From Jatrophihabitans_A sp035248685 (GTDB lineage Bacteria; Actinomycetota; Actinomycetes; Mycobacteriales; Jatrophihabitantaceae), in NCBI GenBank assembly GCA_035248685.1, contig DATFHF010000022.1, positions 1-64,000 of the forward strand: a DNA stretch of 64,000 bases, given 5' to 3'. The notes beneath the pieces were generated by a model that had not been told where the DNA came from, did not search any database, and was given only the letters and a program-made list of their open reading frames with translations. Shown piece by piece: positions 43,576 to 51,407 of the stretch (the stretch's first letter is position 1; each line of letters opens with the position of its first letter). A program made the translations under genes and the position numbers.

Positions 43576-44022
43576 CTACCGGCTGTCGCCCTCGCTGGCA
43601 CGGGCCTGTACATCCCGGTCCGAGCAGAAGCCGGTGCTGGTCGCTTTCAGGCAGAGCAGGCCGAGCAAGTGCTGGTCGCCGTCGACCACGGCCAACCGGC
43701 GTTGGCCAATGCTCAGCATCTCTCGGTGGATCGCATCCAGCGGCGCGGTGGCCGGGACGGTGCGACCGGCCAGCCGGCCGAACGGCGCCGCCCGCTCGGC
43801 TCTGTTCGACAGTCCACCGACGTCGTCGCGCTCCAGGACGCTCACCAGCTGGCCGGCTGCCACGACGAGCGCCGCATGCACATGCAGATCCCGGAAGAGT
43901 GCCTGCACCTGGCCGACGGTGACGTCTACCGGGCAGAGCTTCGGGTGTCGAACCATCGCATCCGCCACCTGCATGCCCACAGCATGGCTCATCGGTGCAC
44001 TGCTCGTCGCGCCGGCTGTCAT
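43576..44022 (-). CDS. CBS-domain pair protein
   Basis: A 148-residue protein built from two CBS motifs. 'QVADAMVRHPKLCPVDVTVGQV' and 'HVHAALVVAAGQLVSVLERDDV' form the first, 'TVPATAPLDAIHREMLSIGQRRLAVVDG' the second. Such pairs bind adenosyl ligands and report energy state. ATG 44022 overlaps the SDR stop (ATGA). A longer in-frame reading to 44403 lies antisense-frame within the SDR gene and is rejected. Confidence 0.83.
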   Translation of the reverse strand: MTAGATSSAPMSHAVGMQVADAMVRHPKLCPVDVTVGQVQALFRDLHVHAALVVAAGQLVSVLERDDVGGLSNRAERAAPFGRLAGRTVPATAPLDAIHREMLSIGQRRLAVVDGDQHLLGLLCLKATSTGFCSDRDVQARASEGDSR

Positions 44023-44912
44023 GGCGACGGCATGCCGCCGCTGACCACCAGCGTGTCCCCGTTGACGTAGCTGGACTCCGGTGAGGCCAGGAAGACGTAC
44101 GGCGGCGCGAGCTCGGCGGGCTGACCGGGCCGCCCGATCGGCGAGGACGATCCGAACTGGGTCAGCTTGGCCGGCGGCTGGCCACCGGCGGCTTGCAGTG
44201 GTGTCCAGATCGGTCCCGGTGCGACGACGTTGACCCGGATGCCGCGCGGCGCGACCTGCTGGGCCAGGGACTTGCTGAAGGTGTTGATCGCTCCCTTGGT
44301 GGTCGCGTAGTCCAGCAGGATCGGCGAGGGTTTGTAGGCCTCCATCGACGCGGTGTTGATGATCACGCTGCCGGGTGGCATGTGCGCCAATGCCGCCTTG
44401 CACAGCCAGAACATGGCGTAGATGTTGGTCTTCATGGTCTCGTCGAACTGCTCAGCGCTCAGGTCGGCGATCTGCTCGACGTATTGCTGCTTGCCGGCCA
44501 CGTTGACGAGCAGGTCGATGCCGCCCAGCTGCTGGACGGCGGCGTCGATCAGCTGCTGGCAGTAGCTCTGGTCGCTGACGTCGCCCGGCATTGCGATCGC
44601 GGTCCGGCCGGCCTCCTGCACCAGCTTGATTACCTCGTCGGCGTCCGGCTGTTCGGCCGGCAGATAGGACAGCACCAGGTCGGCACCCTCGCGGGCGAAG
44701 GCGATCGCGACCGCGCGTCCGATTCCGCTGTCGGCGCCGGTGATCACCGCCTTGCGGCCGGCCAACCGGCCGGTGCCCCGGTAACTGTCCTCGCCATGAT
44801 CCGGCTTGGGTTGCATCTGCTGCGCCAACCCGGGACCTGGTTGTTCCTGCTCTTCAAACTCCGGCTGAGGATATTGATGGGCCGGATCCTGCATGGTGTA
44901 CTGGTCAGCCAT
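44019..44912 (-). CDS. Short-chain dehydrogenase/reductase (YhxC/GsgA type)
   Basis: NAD(P)-dependent oxidoreductase of 297 residues. A ~45-residue Gln/Pro-rich N-terminus precedes the Rossmann fold with 'AVITGADSGIGRAVAIAFA', 'NVAGKQQ' and the catalytic Ser-Tyr-Lys set ('INTASMEAYK', 'DYATTKGAI'). This extended-N-terminus form is known from general-stress SDRs in Bacillus and actinobacteria. ATG 44912 is preceded by GGAGCG and overlaps the hemerythrin stop by 8 bases. Confidence 0.9.
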   Translation of the reverse strand: MADQYTMQDPAHQYPQPEFEEQEQPGPGLAQQMQPKPDHGEDSYRGTGRLAGRKAVITGADSGIGRAVAIAFAREGADLVLSYLPAEQPDADEVIKLVQEAGRTAIAMPGDVSDQSYCQQLIDAAVQQLGGIDLLVNVAGKQQYVEQIADLSAEQFDETMKTNIYAMFWLCKAALAHMPPGSVIINTASMEAYKPSPILLDYATTKGAINTFSKSLAQQVAPRGIRVNVVAPGPIWTPLQAAGGQPPAKLTQFGSSSPIGRPGQPAELAPPYVFLASPESSYVNGDTLVVSGGMPSP

Positions 44913-45483
44913 CGGACGCTCCGCGGTGGCTGATCGCATCCCGCAGCCGGTCGAACATGCCGGTTATCGGGCCGAGCAGCTTGTCGCCGGGCGGCTGATC
45001 CGGCGCGGCCGGGTGCGGCCGGGTCGGGGCCATCCGCTTTACCCTCTCCACCTTGGCGCCCATCTCGCGCAGCTCGTCGACGGTGAAGATGGCGCGCATG
45101 TGCGGAAACATTTGGCCCTCTTCCTCGGCCACGTGCTCCCGGACCTCTTTCATCAGCAATGACAGCTGCTGGTCGAAGATCGGATCGCCGGGCTTCAACG
45201 ACTCCAACCGTTTCATGGTCAGCTCCGCTTCGGCATGCTCGTGCTTGGCGTGCTCAGCCTCCTGATCGCTAACCCGCTCCTTGACCCGCGGGTAGACCTC
45301 GGCCTCCTCGGCGACCGAATGCCGCACCAGCTCGATGGTGGCCTGGTCGGTGAGATCCCTGCGCCGTTGCCGGCTGGCCTCGTCGTCCATGCCGATCAGG
45401 GTTTCCAGTTCGGCGAACATCTGCTCGACCTCACGGTGGTCGTGGGTCAGGATCTCGATCACGTCACGTTGCTCGTCAGCCAT
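44905..45483 (-). CDS. Hemerythrin HHE-domain protein
   Basis: A 192-residue diiron (or iron-sensing) four-helix protein. Metal-ligand histidines and acids are visible in 'ILTHDHREVEQMFAELE', 'IELVRHSVAEEAEVYPRV', 'HAKHEHAEAELTMKRLE' and 'VREHVAEEEGQMFPHMR'. The C-terminal ~50 residues are an unstructured linker and short helix. ATG 45483 has GGAG 6 nt upstream. It starts a four-gene operon and is divergent from the molybdopterin oxidoreductase; O2, NO or peroxide handling is plausible. Confidence 0.9.
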   Translation of the reverse strand: MADEQRDVIEILTHDHREVEQMFAELETLIGMDDEASRQRRRDLTDQATIELVRHSVAEEAEVYPRVKERVSDQEAEHAKHEHAEAELTMKRLESLKPGDPIFDQQLSLLMKEVREHVAEEEGQMFPHMRAIFTVDELREMGAKVERVKRMAPTRPHPAAPDQPPGDKLLGPITGMFDRLRDAISHRGASDG

Positions 45484-45790
45484 GTCACACTCCGGGGCGC
45501 GCCGTCCGCAACGGTCGATAACCGAAGCGATGGCGGATGGGCGGAGCTGCGAAGGCGAGGGAGCGCTGACGCTGCTCGGAGCCAGGAACCCTCGGCCTGC
45601 GCGGAGCTGCTGTTCAGCGCTACCTACGCTAACGCATCGGCGGTTGTGCGGCCAACTGGTGCCGAAACCGGCAGCGGACCTGCGGCAGAGCCGGCTAGCG
45701 GCTAGGTTGGAGTTGAGCTGAAACCGACAGCCGTGGTCCGGCACGCAACCGCGGCCCGTCGGCGCGTGCCCCCAAGCGGGAGTGGCAGTC
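45484..45790. other. Divergent intergenic region, hemerythrin / molybdopterin oxidoreductase
   Basis: Roughly 300 noncoding bases between two divergent operons. It contains the RBS GGGAG (45778-45782) of the rightward gene and a TAGGTT word near 45702. I see no convincing palindrome, RNA structure or complete promoter. Confidence 0.4.
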
Positions 45791-48277
45791 ATGACCCAGC
45801 ACGCCCATCGCAGCAACCGCATCGAGGATCCCTGGGGAGCCCGAACCCCGTATGCCACCGGCCAGCCCTGGCCGGTCCGGGTCGATTTGGAACTCGCCGA
45901 CGGGTTGACCGAGCAGGACGTGCAGCAGTGGGTGCCGACCGCATCCTTGCTGCACTCCAACGGTGATGGCATGGACATCGCGGTGCACGACGGACGTATC
46001 GTCGGCGTGCGCGGCAGCGCCCGAGACCGGGTGAACCACGGGCGGCTGGACATCAAGGATCTGTATGGCTGGCAGGCAAACGGCTCCACCGATCGGTTGA
46101 CCACGCCGCTGATCCGCCGGGACGGAGAACTCCAGCCCACCGACTGGGACACCGCGATGGGCGAGATCGTGCGGCGCTCGAAGACCTTGCTGGCCGAGCA
46201 TGGCCCGGGCTCGATCGGCTTCTACACCACCGGCCAGCTGTTCTGCGAGGACTACTACACGCTGACCACCATCGCCAGGGCCGGCATCGGCACAAACCAC
46301 CTGGACGGTAATACCCGGCTGTGTACCGCCACCGCCGGCGAGGCGTTGAAGGAATCGTTCGGCTGTGATGGACAACCGGCCTCCTATACCGACGTCGATC
46401 ATGCCGATGTAATCGCGCTGTTCGGGCACAACGTAGCCGAAACCCAGTCGGTGTTGTGGATGCGGATGTTGGACCGACTGGCCGGCCCGCAACCGCCGCG
46501 GTTGTTGGTGGTGGATCCGCGTCGTACCCCGGTGGCCGAGCACGCCACCGTGCATCTGGCGCCTCGGCCCGGTACCAACCTGGCGCTGCTGAACGCCCTG
46601 CTGCACGAGCTGATCGTCCACGACTGGGTCGATCATGACTTCCTGTCCCAGCACACCGTCGGGTTCGAAGAACTGGCCAGCCAACTCACCGACTGCACGC
46701 CGGAGTGGGCGGCTACCATCTGTGATGTGCCGGCCGAGCAGATCCGGGTCGGCGCCGAATTGCTCGGCACCTGCGACCGGCTGCTGGCCACCGTGCTGCA
46801 GGGCGTCTACCAATCGCATCAGGCGACCGCCACCGCGGTGCAGGTCAACAACCTGGTGCTGCTGCGCGGCATGCTCGGCCGGCCGGGCTGCGGTGTGCTG
46901 CAGATGAACGGTCAGCCGACCGCGGAGAACACCCGAGAGTGCGGAGCGAACGGTGACCTGCCGGGCTTCCGGAACTGGGAGAACGACGAGCACATCAACG
47001 AGTTGGCCAAGCTGTGGAACGTCGAGCCGACGAAGATTCCGCACTACGGGCCGCCTACCCATGCGATGCAGATCTTCCGCTATGCGGAACAGGGATCCAT
47101 CAAGTTTCTCTGGGTATCCGGCACCAACCCTGCGGTCTCGCTACCGGAACTGTCCCGCATCCGCAGCATCTTCGAGTCTGAGTCGCTGTTCGTGGTGGTG
47201 CAGGATCTGTACCTCACCGAGACAGCCGCATTGGCCGATGTGGTGCTGCCGGCGGCGACTTGGGGGGAGAAGACCGGCGTGTTCACCAACGCCGATCGCA
47301 CCGTGCACCTATCGGAGAAGGCGGTCGAGCCGCCCGGCGATGCGCGTGCTGACCTGGACATCTTCCTGCACTACGCGGCCGCGATGGAGTTCACCGACAA
47401 GGATGGCAATCCGCTGGTCAACTGGACCGATTCGGAATCGGCCTTCGAGGCTTGGAAACGCTGCTCGGCCGGCCGGCTGTGCGATTACACCGGTCTCAGC
47501 TACGACTTGCTTCGGGAACACGGCGGCATCCAGTGGCCGTGCACGGCCGAGGCCCCGCGCGGAACCGAGCGCCTTTATACCGACTACCAATTCTGGGCTG
47601 CTCCGGATGTCTGCGAGTCCTACGGCCGGGATCTGATCACCGGAGCTTCGATCGAACAGACCGAGTACCGGGCGCTTAATCCGAACGGCCTGGCCATGAT
47701 CAAGGCTGCCGAATACCTGCCACCACACGAGGACGTCAGCGACGAGTATCCGATGCAGTTGACCACCGGCCGGACCATCTATCACTTCCACACTCGCACC
47801 AAGACGGCCCGGGCACCCGAGTTGGACGCGGCCGCTCCCGACGTCTGGGCCGAGCTGCACCCCGACGACGCCGATGCGTTCGAAGTCGGTCCGGGGGATT
47901 TGATCGACATCGTGTCGCCGCGCGGACGGATCCGAGCGACCGTCCGACACTCCCAACTGCGGCCCGGTGTGGTGTTCGTGCCGTTCCACTATGGCTATTG
48001 GGACACCGAGGAGATCGCCGGGCCAGCACCCGGCCGGCCTGGTCGGGCCGCCAATGAACTCACCATTACCGACTGGGACCCGGTTTCGAAGCAACCGCTG
48101 TTCAAGGTCGCCGCGTGTCGGCTGGAGGCCGTCAGAGGCGACTCCCGGCCGATCATGGCGGCCGCCCTCCAGGGCATGCCGGTGAGCCCGCCGATTCTGC
48201 CCGAGCAAGCGCTGCCGATGATGAGCGGCGTTCTTCCCAGCGATGAGCGCTCGCGCGAAGAGCAGGTGTCGAAATGA
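45791..48277 (+). CDS. Molybdopterin oxidoreductase (FDH/NasC-like) lacking [4Fe-4S] cysteines
   Basis: An 828-residue catalytic subunit of the bis-MGD Mo/W oxidoreductase family. The Mo ligand position is kept: Cys178 in 'GNTRLCTATAGEAL'. Cofactor-binding segments such as 'ALFGHNVAETQSVLWMR', 'LLVVDPRRTPVAEHA', 'LWVSGTNPAVSLPEL' and C-terminal 'LTTGRTIYHFHTRT' are normal. However, the N-terminal C-x2-C-x3-C-x27-C motif of the [4Fe-4S] cluster reads Ser52-x2-His55-x3-Asp59-x27-Asp87. ATG 45791 has GGGAG 8 nt upstream; GTG 45782 is an alternative. The substrate is unknown (nitrate and formate are the family's usual ones). The stop overlaps the next ATG. Confidence 0.88.
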   Translation: MTQHAHRSNRIEDPWGARTPYATGQPWPVRVDLELADGLTEQDVQQWVPTASLLHSNGDGMDIAVHDGRIVGVRGSARDRVNHGRLDIKDLYGWQANGSTDRLTTPLIRRDGELQPTDWDTAMGEIVRRSKTLLAEHGPGSIGFYTTGQLFCEDYYTLTTIARAGIGTNHLDGNTRLCTATAGEALKESFGCDGQPASYTDVDHADVIALFGHNVAETQSVLWMRMLDRLAGPQPPRLLVVDPRRTPVAEHATVHLAPRPGTNLALLNALLHELIVHDWVDHDFLSQHTVGFEELASQLTDCTPEWAATICDVPAEQIRVGAELLGTCDRLLATVLQGVYQSHQATATAVQVNNLVLLRGMLGRPGCGVLQMNGQPTAENTRECGANGDLPGFRNWENDEHINELAKLWNVEPTKIPHYGPPTHAMQIFRYAEQGSIKFLWVSGTNPAVSLPELSRIRSIFESESLFVVVQDLYLTETAALADVVLPAATWGEKTGVFTNADRTVHLSEKAVEPPGDARADLDIFLHYAAAMEFTDKDGNPLVNWTDSESAFEAWKRCSAGRLCDYTGLSYDLLREHGGIQWPCTAEAPRGTERLYTDYQFWAAPDVCESYGRDLITGASIEQTEYRALNPNGLAMIKAAEYLPPHEDVSDEYPMQLTTGRTIYHFHTRTKTARAPELDAAAPDVWAELHPDDADAFEVGPGDLIDIVSPRGRIRATVRHSQLRPGVVFVPFHYGYWDTEEIAGPAPGRPGRAANELTITDWDPVSKQPLFKVAACRLEAVRGDSRPIMAAALQGMPVSPPILPEQALPMMSGVLPSDERSREEQVSK
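48240..48264 (+). repeat. 25-nt dispersed repeat, copy 2
   Basis: Exact copy of the 25 bases at 4823-4847. Here it lies inside the last codons of the molybdopterin oxidoreductase gene, encoding SDERSREEQ, so the repeat has been absorbed into coding sequence. Confidence 0.85.
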
Positions 48278-48768
48278 GCGGCAAGGCCGGCCTGCAGTAC
48301 GCCCTGCGCCGGCTGCACCACGACGAGAGCCGACTTGCCACCCACCTGCTCGAGATTGCCGGTCGGCACCGCGGCGACCACGAGGTCTACCACACCGTGC
48401 GTGACTTGGCCCGTTGGTCGGACACCCATCTCGCTCAGATCTCCGCGGTGGCTGCCGGCTACGGCCTGCACTTGGACGCCGAGGCAGATCGTCCCGGTCC
48501 GTTCCGGCAGCTCGGTGAGTCGTTGGCCGGCATGATGGGCCGCCGTCCCGAGTCCGGTCTGCTGCTGGTGGAAGATCTGCGCGATGTCTACCTAATGGCC
48601 TCGGAGGTATCGCTCAGCTGGGAGCTGGTCGCCCAACTCGGCCAAGCCGGCAAGCACCTGGAACTGCTGGAACTCAGCAGCATGTGCCATCCCAAGACGC
48701 TGCGGCAGATCCGGTGGGCCAACACCATGCTCAAGACCCTGTCCCCGCAGGTGCTCACCAGCCTGTAA
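48274..48768 (+). CDS. Small helical protein coupled to molybdopterin oxidoreductase
   Basis: A 164-residue soluble protein, predicted all-helical. It is His- and acid-rich near the N-terminus ('ALRRLHHDESRLATHLLEI', 'HEVYHTVRDLARWSDTHLAQI'). The spacing of His, Asp and Glu on amphipathic helices is reminiscent of ferritin-like or hemerythrin-like bundles, but I cannot assign a family. ATG 48274 overlaps the oxidoreductase stop (ATGA), so it is probably a partner subunit, chaperone or electron-transfer accessory. Cysteine content is very low. Confidence 0.75.
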   Translation: MSGKAGLQYALRRLHHDESRLATHLLEIAGRHRGDHEVYHTVRDLARWSDTHLAQISAVAAGYGLHLDAEADRPGPFRQLGESLAGMMGRRPESGLLLVEDLRDVYLMASEVSLSWELVAQLGQAGKHLELLELSSMCHPKTLRQIRWANTMLKTLSPQVLTSL

Positions 48769-48840
48769 GCACAGAGCGGCTCAGCCAGCAGCCTCCTCGG
48801 TGAGCAGGTGTTCCGACAGCACCGCCGGCAGCGACAGCGT

Positions 48841-49128
48841 CAGTTGACCGCTACCGCAGCCGGTGCTGCCGACTCGTTGATGGCCAGCAGCTGGTCGGCC
48901 TGTAACGCCAGCAGCGGCGAGACGATGACGGCGGCGCCGGGCAGCAGCAATGCGGAGACCTGATATAGATCGCGGACTTGCCGGCACCGGTCGGCAGCAC
49001 GGCCAGCACGTCGTGCCCCTCCAGACCTGCTCCATCGCCGCGAGTTGCTCGGGATGCAATTGCGCCAAGCCGAAACTCTGTTTCGCGGTGCGCCGCAGTC
49101 GCCGTCTGAACTCCGGCACGACAAGCAC
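48841..49128 (-). pseudogene. Remnant of RecQ-family DNA helicase
   Basis: Reading from 49128 on the minus strand, 'LRRTAKQSFGLAQLHPEQLAAMEQV' is the RecQ Q-motif region. After a frame change near 49018 the Walker A text HDVLAVLPTGAGKSAIY follows. After a second change near 48960 comes 'QVSALLLPGAAVIVSPLLALQADQLL' (motif Ia). Nothing of the later motifs (DEVH, domain 2, zinc, HRDC) is present. So about 290 bp of a gene normally over 1.5 kb survives in three frames. It follows the DUF6328-like gene by one base. Confidence 0.85.
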
Positions 49129-49129
49129 C

Positions 49130-49663
49130 TCAGGACTGCTGCTGCTCCGCCGGCCCGCGCAGCGCGAGCGGAAGCGTCAGCCAGAGCAGGCCCAGCCCGA
49201 CCGCGACCACCACGGAGGCGACCACCGCGGCCCGGGTGCCGGACACCACGTCGAAGATCATCGCGGCAACACCGACGATCGCCAAGGCCAGGAACGCGAT
49301 GCCGATCATTGCCACCCGATGCGAAACCAGGACGGCGCGTCGGCGTTGATGCCGGCGGAACAGCGCCCGATGCACGCTCACCGGCGTCTGCAGGAAGGCG
49401 GTGGCGGCAATGGACGCGGCGACGGTAGCCAGGTAGAGCGCTTGCTGATGCCCGGTCAGCTGGCTGAACCGCTGCTGGAACGGCAGGGTGAGCAGAAAGC
49501 CGGTGAGGAACTGCACGCCGGTCTGGACGACCCGCAGCTCCTGCACCAGATCGCCCCAGTTGCGGTCCAGCCGCTCGGTCGGCGTCTCGTCGCGGGCGCT
49601 CTCGTCCCAGCTGGTGTCGCGCTCCGGATGCGCAGGGTCGCCGGGCCCGCCGTTGGTGCTCAT
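49130..49663 (-). CDS. DUF6328-like four-helix membrane protein
   Basis: A 177-residue protein with about 45 charged cytoplasmic residues, then four transmembrane helices (from 'LRVVQTGVQFLTGFLLTLPF' on). 'QQALYLATVAASIAATAFLQTPVSVHRALFRR' fits the actinobacterial DUF6328 family, function unknown. ATG 49663 is preferred over TTG 49675, because the GAAGG motif lies directly against the TTG. Confidence 0.8.
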   Translation of the reverse strand: MSTNGGPGDPAHPERDTSWDESARDETPTERLDRNWGDLVQELRVVQTGVQFLTGFLLTLPFQQRFSQLTGHQQALYLATVAASIAATAFLQTPVSVHRALFRRHQRRRAVLVSHRVAMIGIAFLALAIVGVAAMIFDVVSGTRAAVVASVVVAVGLGLLWLTLPLALRGPAEQQQS

Positions 49664-49687
49664 CGCCCAGCCCAACCTTCACTGGAC

Positions 49688-49751
49688 GCATTGTGCGGCC
49701 ACAACTTGCGCACCCGATCGGCGTGTCGGGCAAGCTGTGGCCGCACAATGC
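49688..49751. repeat. 64-nt inverted repeat (22-bp arms)
   Basis: GCATTGTGCGGCCACAACTT plus GC (49688-49709) is complementary to 49730-49751 with one mismatch. The inner CCCGA/TCGGG can also pair. Transcribed leftward, the mismatch becomes a G-U pair, so that RNA would fold completely. It lies 25 nt upstream of the DUF6328-like gene. Confidence 0.75.
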
Positions 49752-50448
49752 AGGTGCTATTCATCCGATCACTCCCTGCGACGGGCTGGCTGCTGCATTA
49801 GCCGGACACTAACCCATGCGGGCAATGGCTCGTCCGGATCGGTCTGTTTGACGCTGATCGGCATTCGTCATAGCCCGGCAGCGCGGACGACTCCGATTCC
49901 GCAGGCAGCCGATCGAGCTGCCCGGGCCATTGCCCGAACACCACGGCTGAATCACCAGCTGCAACGCACCGTCGGCGGGAGCACCTGGGCCGGCGCCGCT
50001 TATCTGAAGGAGAGGGCATATGGCGACTGGTGAAACCGGGTTCGATGACGTCACGTTCGAAGTTCTTTGAGCAGGTTATGTCGCAGGACTCGGAGCGGGC
50101 GCATCGCTGCCATGAGTTCCTGGTCAAGCTAGGCGGAACCGCCAACACCTCACCCACGGTCCTGACCGCTCGACCGGAGGCCCAGACCGACCAGGTTTGC
50201 ACGATCCGGCCGGCTCGACGAGCTGGTCGAGTTCTGCCTGAGCTGGAAAGGTCATCGGCTGCGTGGCCACGGCACCCGGCCGTGGGTGCTGACCGGGGAC
50301 GAGGTCGGCCGCGGGCCGGACAACGAACCGCTGATCGGGCACTGCGAGGTGGTGGCCGCGATCGACTCGGCGGTGATCGAGGAGGCCGTCGCGTTAGTGG
50401 ACGCGATGCCCACCGACTGGGCAGCCTGCGCCGCGGTGATCAGCCGAG
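49752..50448. other. Decayed or noncoding region
   Basis: About 700 bases with no intact gene of normal length. It holds a well-initiated 16-codon ORF (50020-50070) and a protein-like but start-less frame (from 50166). No RNA gene or promoter stands out. Together with the adjacent recQ remnant this looks like a degenerate segment. Confidence 0.55.
50020..50070 (+). pseudogene. 16-codon ORF with strong RBS, probable truncated gene start
   Basis: AAGGAGAGG precedes ATG 50020, which opens a frame reading MATGETGFDDVTFEVL before TGA at 50068. The beginning looks like the N-terminus of a normal cytosolic protein rather than a leader peptide. The downstream sequence in another frame (SQDSERAHRCHEFLVKL) remains protein-like, suggesting a frameshifted gene. 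Confidence 0.4.
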
Positions 50449-50534
50449 CTATCGTTCGGTCCGGCCTACGGATTGCCCCGGCTTGCGGCGCTGCACGCTG
50501 CCGACGATCTGGGCGGCCACGTCACGAAGCTTGA
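50166..50534 (+). pseudogene. Start-less protein-like frame, probable gene remnant
   Basis: Frame open from 50166 to TGA at 50532-50534. The segment 'GRLDELVEFCLSWKGHRLRG' to 'AAVISRAIVRS' has balanced composition and codon bias typical of real genes, but there is no ATG and only an internal GTG (50286). The end overlaps the opposing ANTAR gene. No family recognised. Confidence 0.4.
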
Positions 50535-51198
50535 CGTTGCGGCTCTGCGAGGCTTGGCGCAGCAAGGCGAGTGCTTCCTGTTCGGTGCACAGCTGCTGCG
50601 CCATCAAGATTCCGATCGCCTGGTCGATGACGCTGCGCGAGGTCAGCGCGGTCCGCAGGTTGGCGTTTTCGGTGCTTTGCTCGGCAATGCGCATGCCCAC
50701 GGCGAGCGCGCCGGCGGCCCGATCGCCCAGCTGGGCCACCCGAGCCAGCATGCCGACGTCCGGAGTGATCTTCTTGAATGCGTACATGTTCAGCACCCCG
50801 ATGACCTGCTCGCCGCTGATCAGCGGCTGGGAGATTGACGACCGTGCGCCGAGTTCGGCCGCCCGCGCCGGATAGGGTTGCCACCGGCTCTCGGCCGCCA
50901 TGTCGGTCACCACTACCGGCACGCCGGTCGCCAGCGCCTCCAGGCAGGGACCGCGCCCGTCGTGGTACTGCTGCTCGTCCAGTCGCAGCGAAAGGTCGTC
51001 GGTCGACACCACCGTGTAGGGCGGCCGGTTACCGGTACGCACCGTGACGCTGCAGGTGTGTTCGGTCTGCGCGCTGGCATAGTGGGCGAGCTCGGTGAGG
51101 AATGCCTCGAAGGTATCGGTGGTCAACACCAACTCGGTGAGCTGGCCGACCTCCTCCCCGTCGTCCGGGTGGTCGATCGACGGATCATGTAGGGCCAT
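50449..51198 (-). CDS. GAF and ANTAR domain regulator
   Basis: A 249-residue regulator. GAF (about 25-165) contains 'DGRGPCLEALATGVPVVVTDM' and 'SSISQPLISGEQVIGVLNMYAF'. ANTAR (about 180-235) contains 'SRSVIDQAIGILMAQQLCTEQEALALLRQASQ'. ATG 51198 is preferred because AGGAG sits about 8 nt upstream; the frame extends to 51231. It is divergent from another ANTAR gene. Confidence 0.92.
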   Translation of the reverse strand: MALHDPSIDHPDDGEEVGQLTELVLTTDTFEAFLTELAHYASAQTEHTCSVTVRTGNRPPYTVVSTDDLSLRLDEQQYHDGRGPCLEALATGVPVVVTDMAAESRWQPYPARAAELGARSSISQPLISGEQVIGVLNMYAFKKITPDVGMLARVAQLGDRAAGALAVGMRIAEQSTENANLRTALTSRSVIDQAIGILMAQQLCTEQEALALLRQASQSRNVKLRDVAAQIVGSVQRRKPGQSVGRTER

Positions 51199-51407
51199 GA
51201 GTGCGCTCCTGCCTCCCGGTCGGTAAGGCACGCAGCCCGGTCGCCGGTGGACGGCGCATGCCGGGATGTCGATGCGGATGCTGTCCAGCGATTCCCCATC
51301 ATGCCGCCTTGGTCGCCAGGCCGGCCAGTCGCGGGTCCGAGCCGGCGCGGCACCAGCCGCCGTGGCCGGACGCCTCGCGAGTTGACCGGTCGGGTGCTAC
51401 GTTGGAG

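Noticed and set aside
45695..47062. A 455-codon minus-strand frame opposite the molybdopterin oxidoreductase
   Set aside because: Composition is that of antisense GC-rich DNA and the plus strand encodes clear family motifs.
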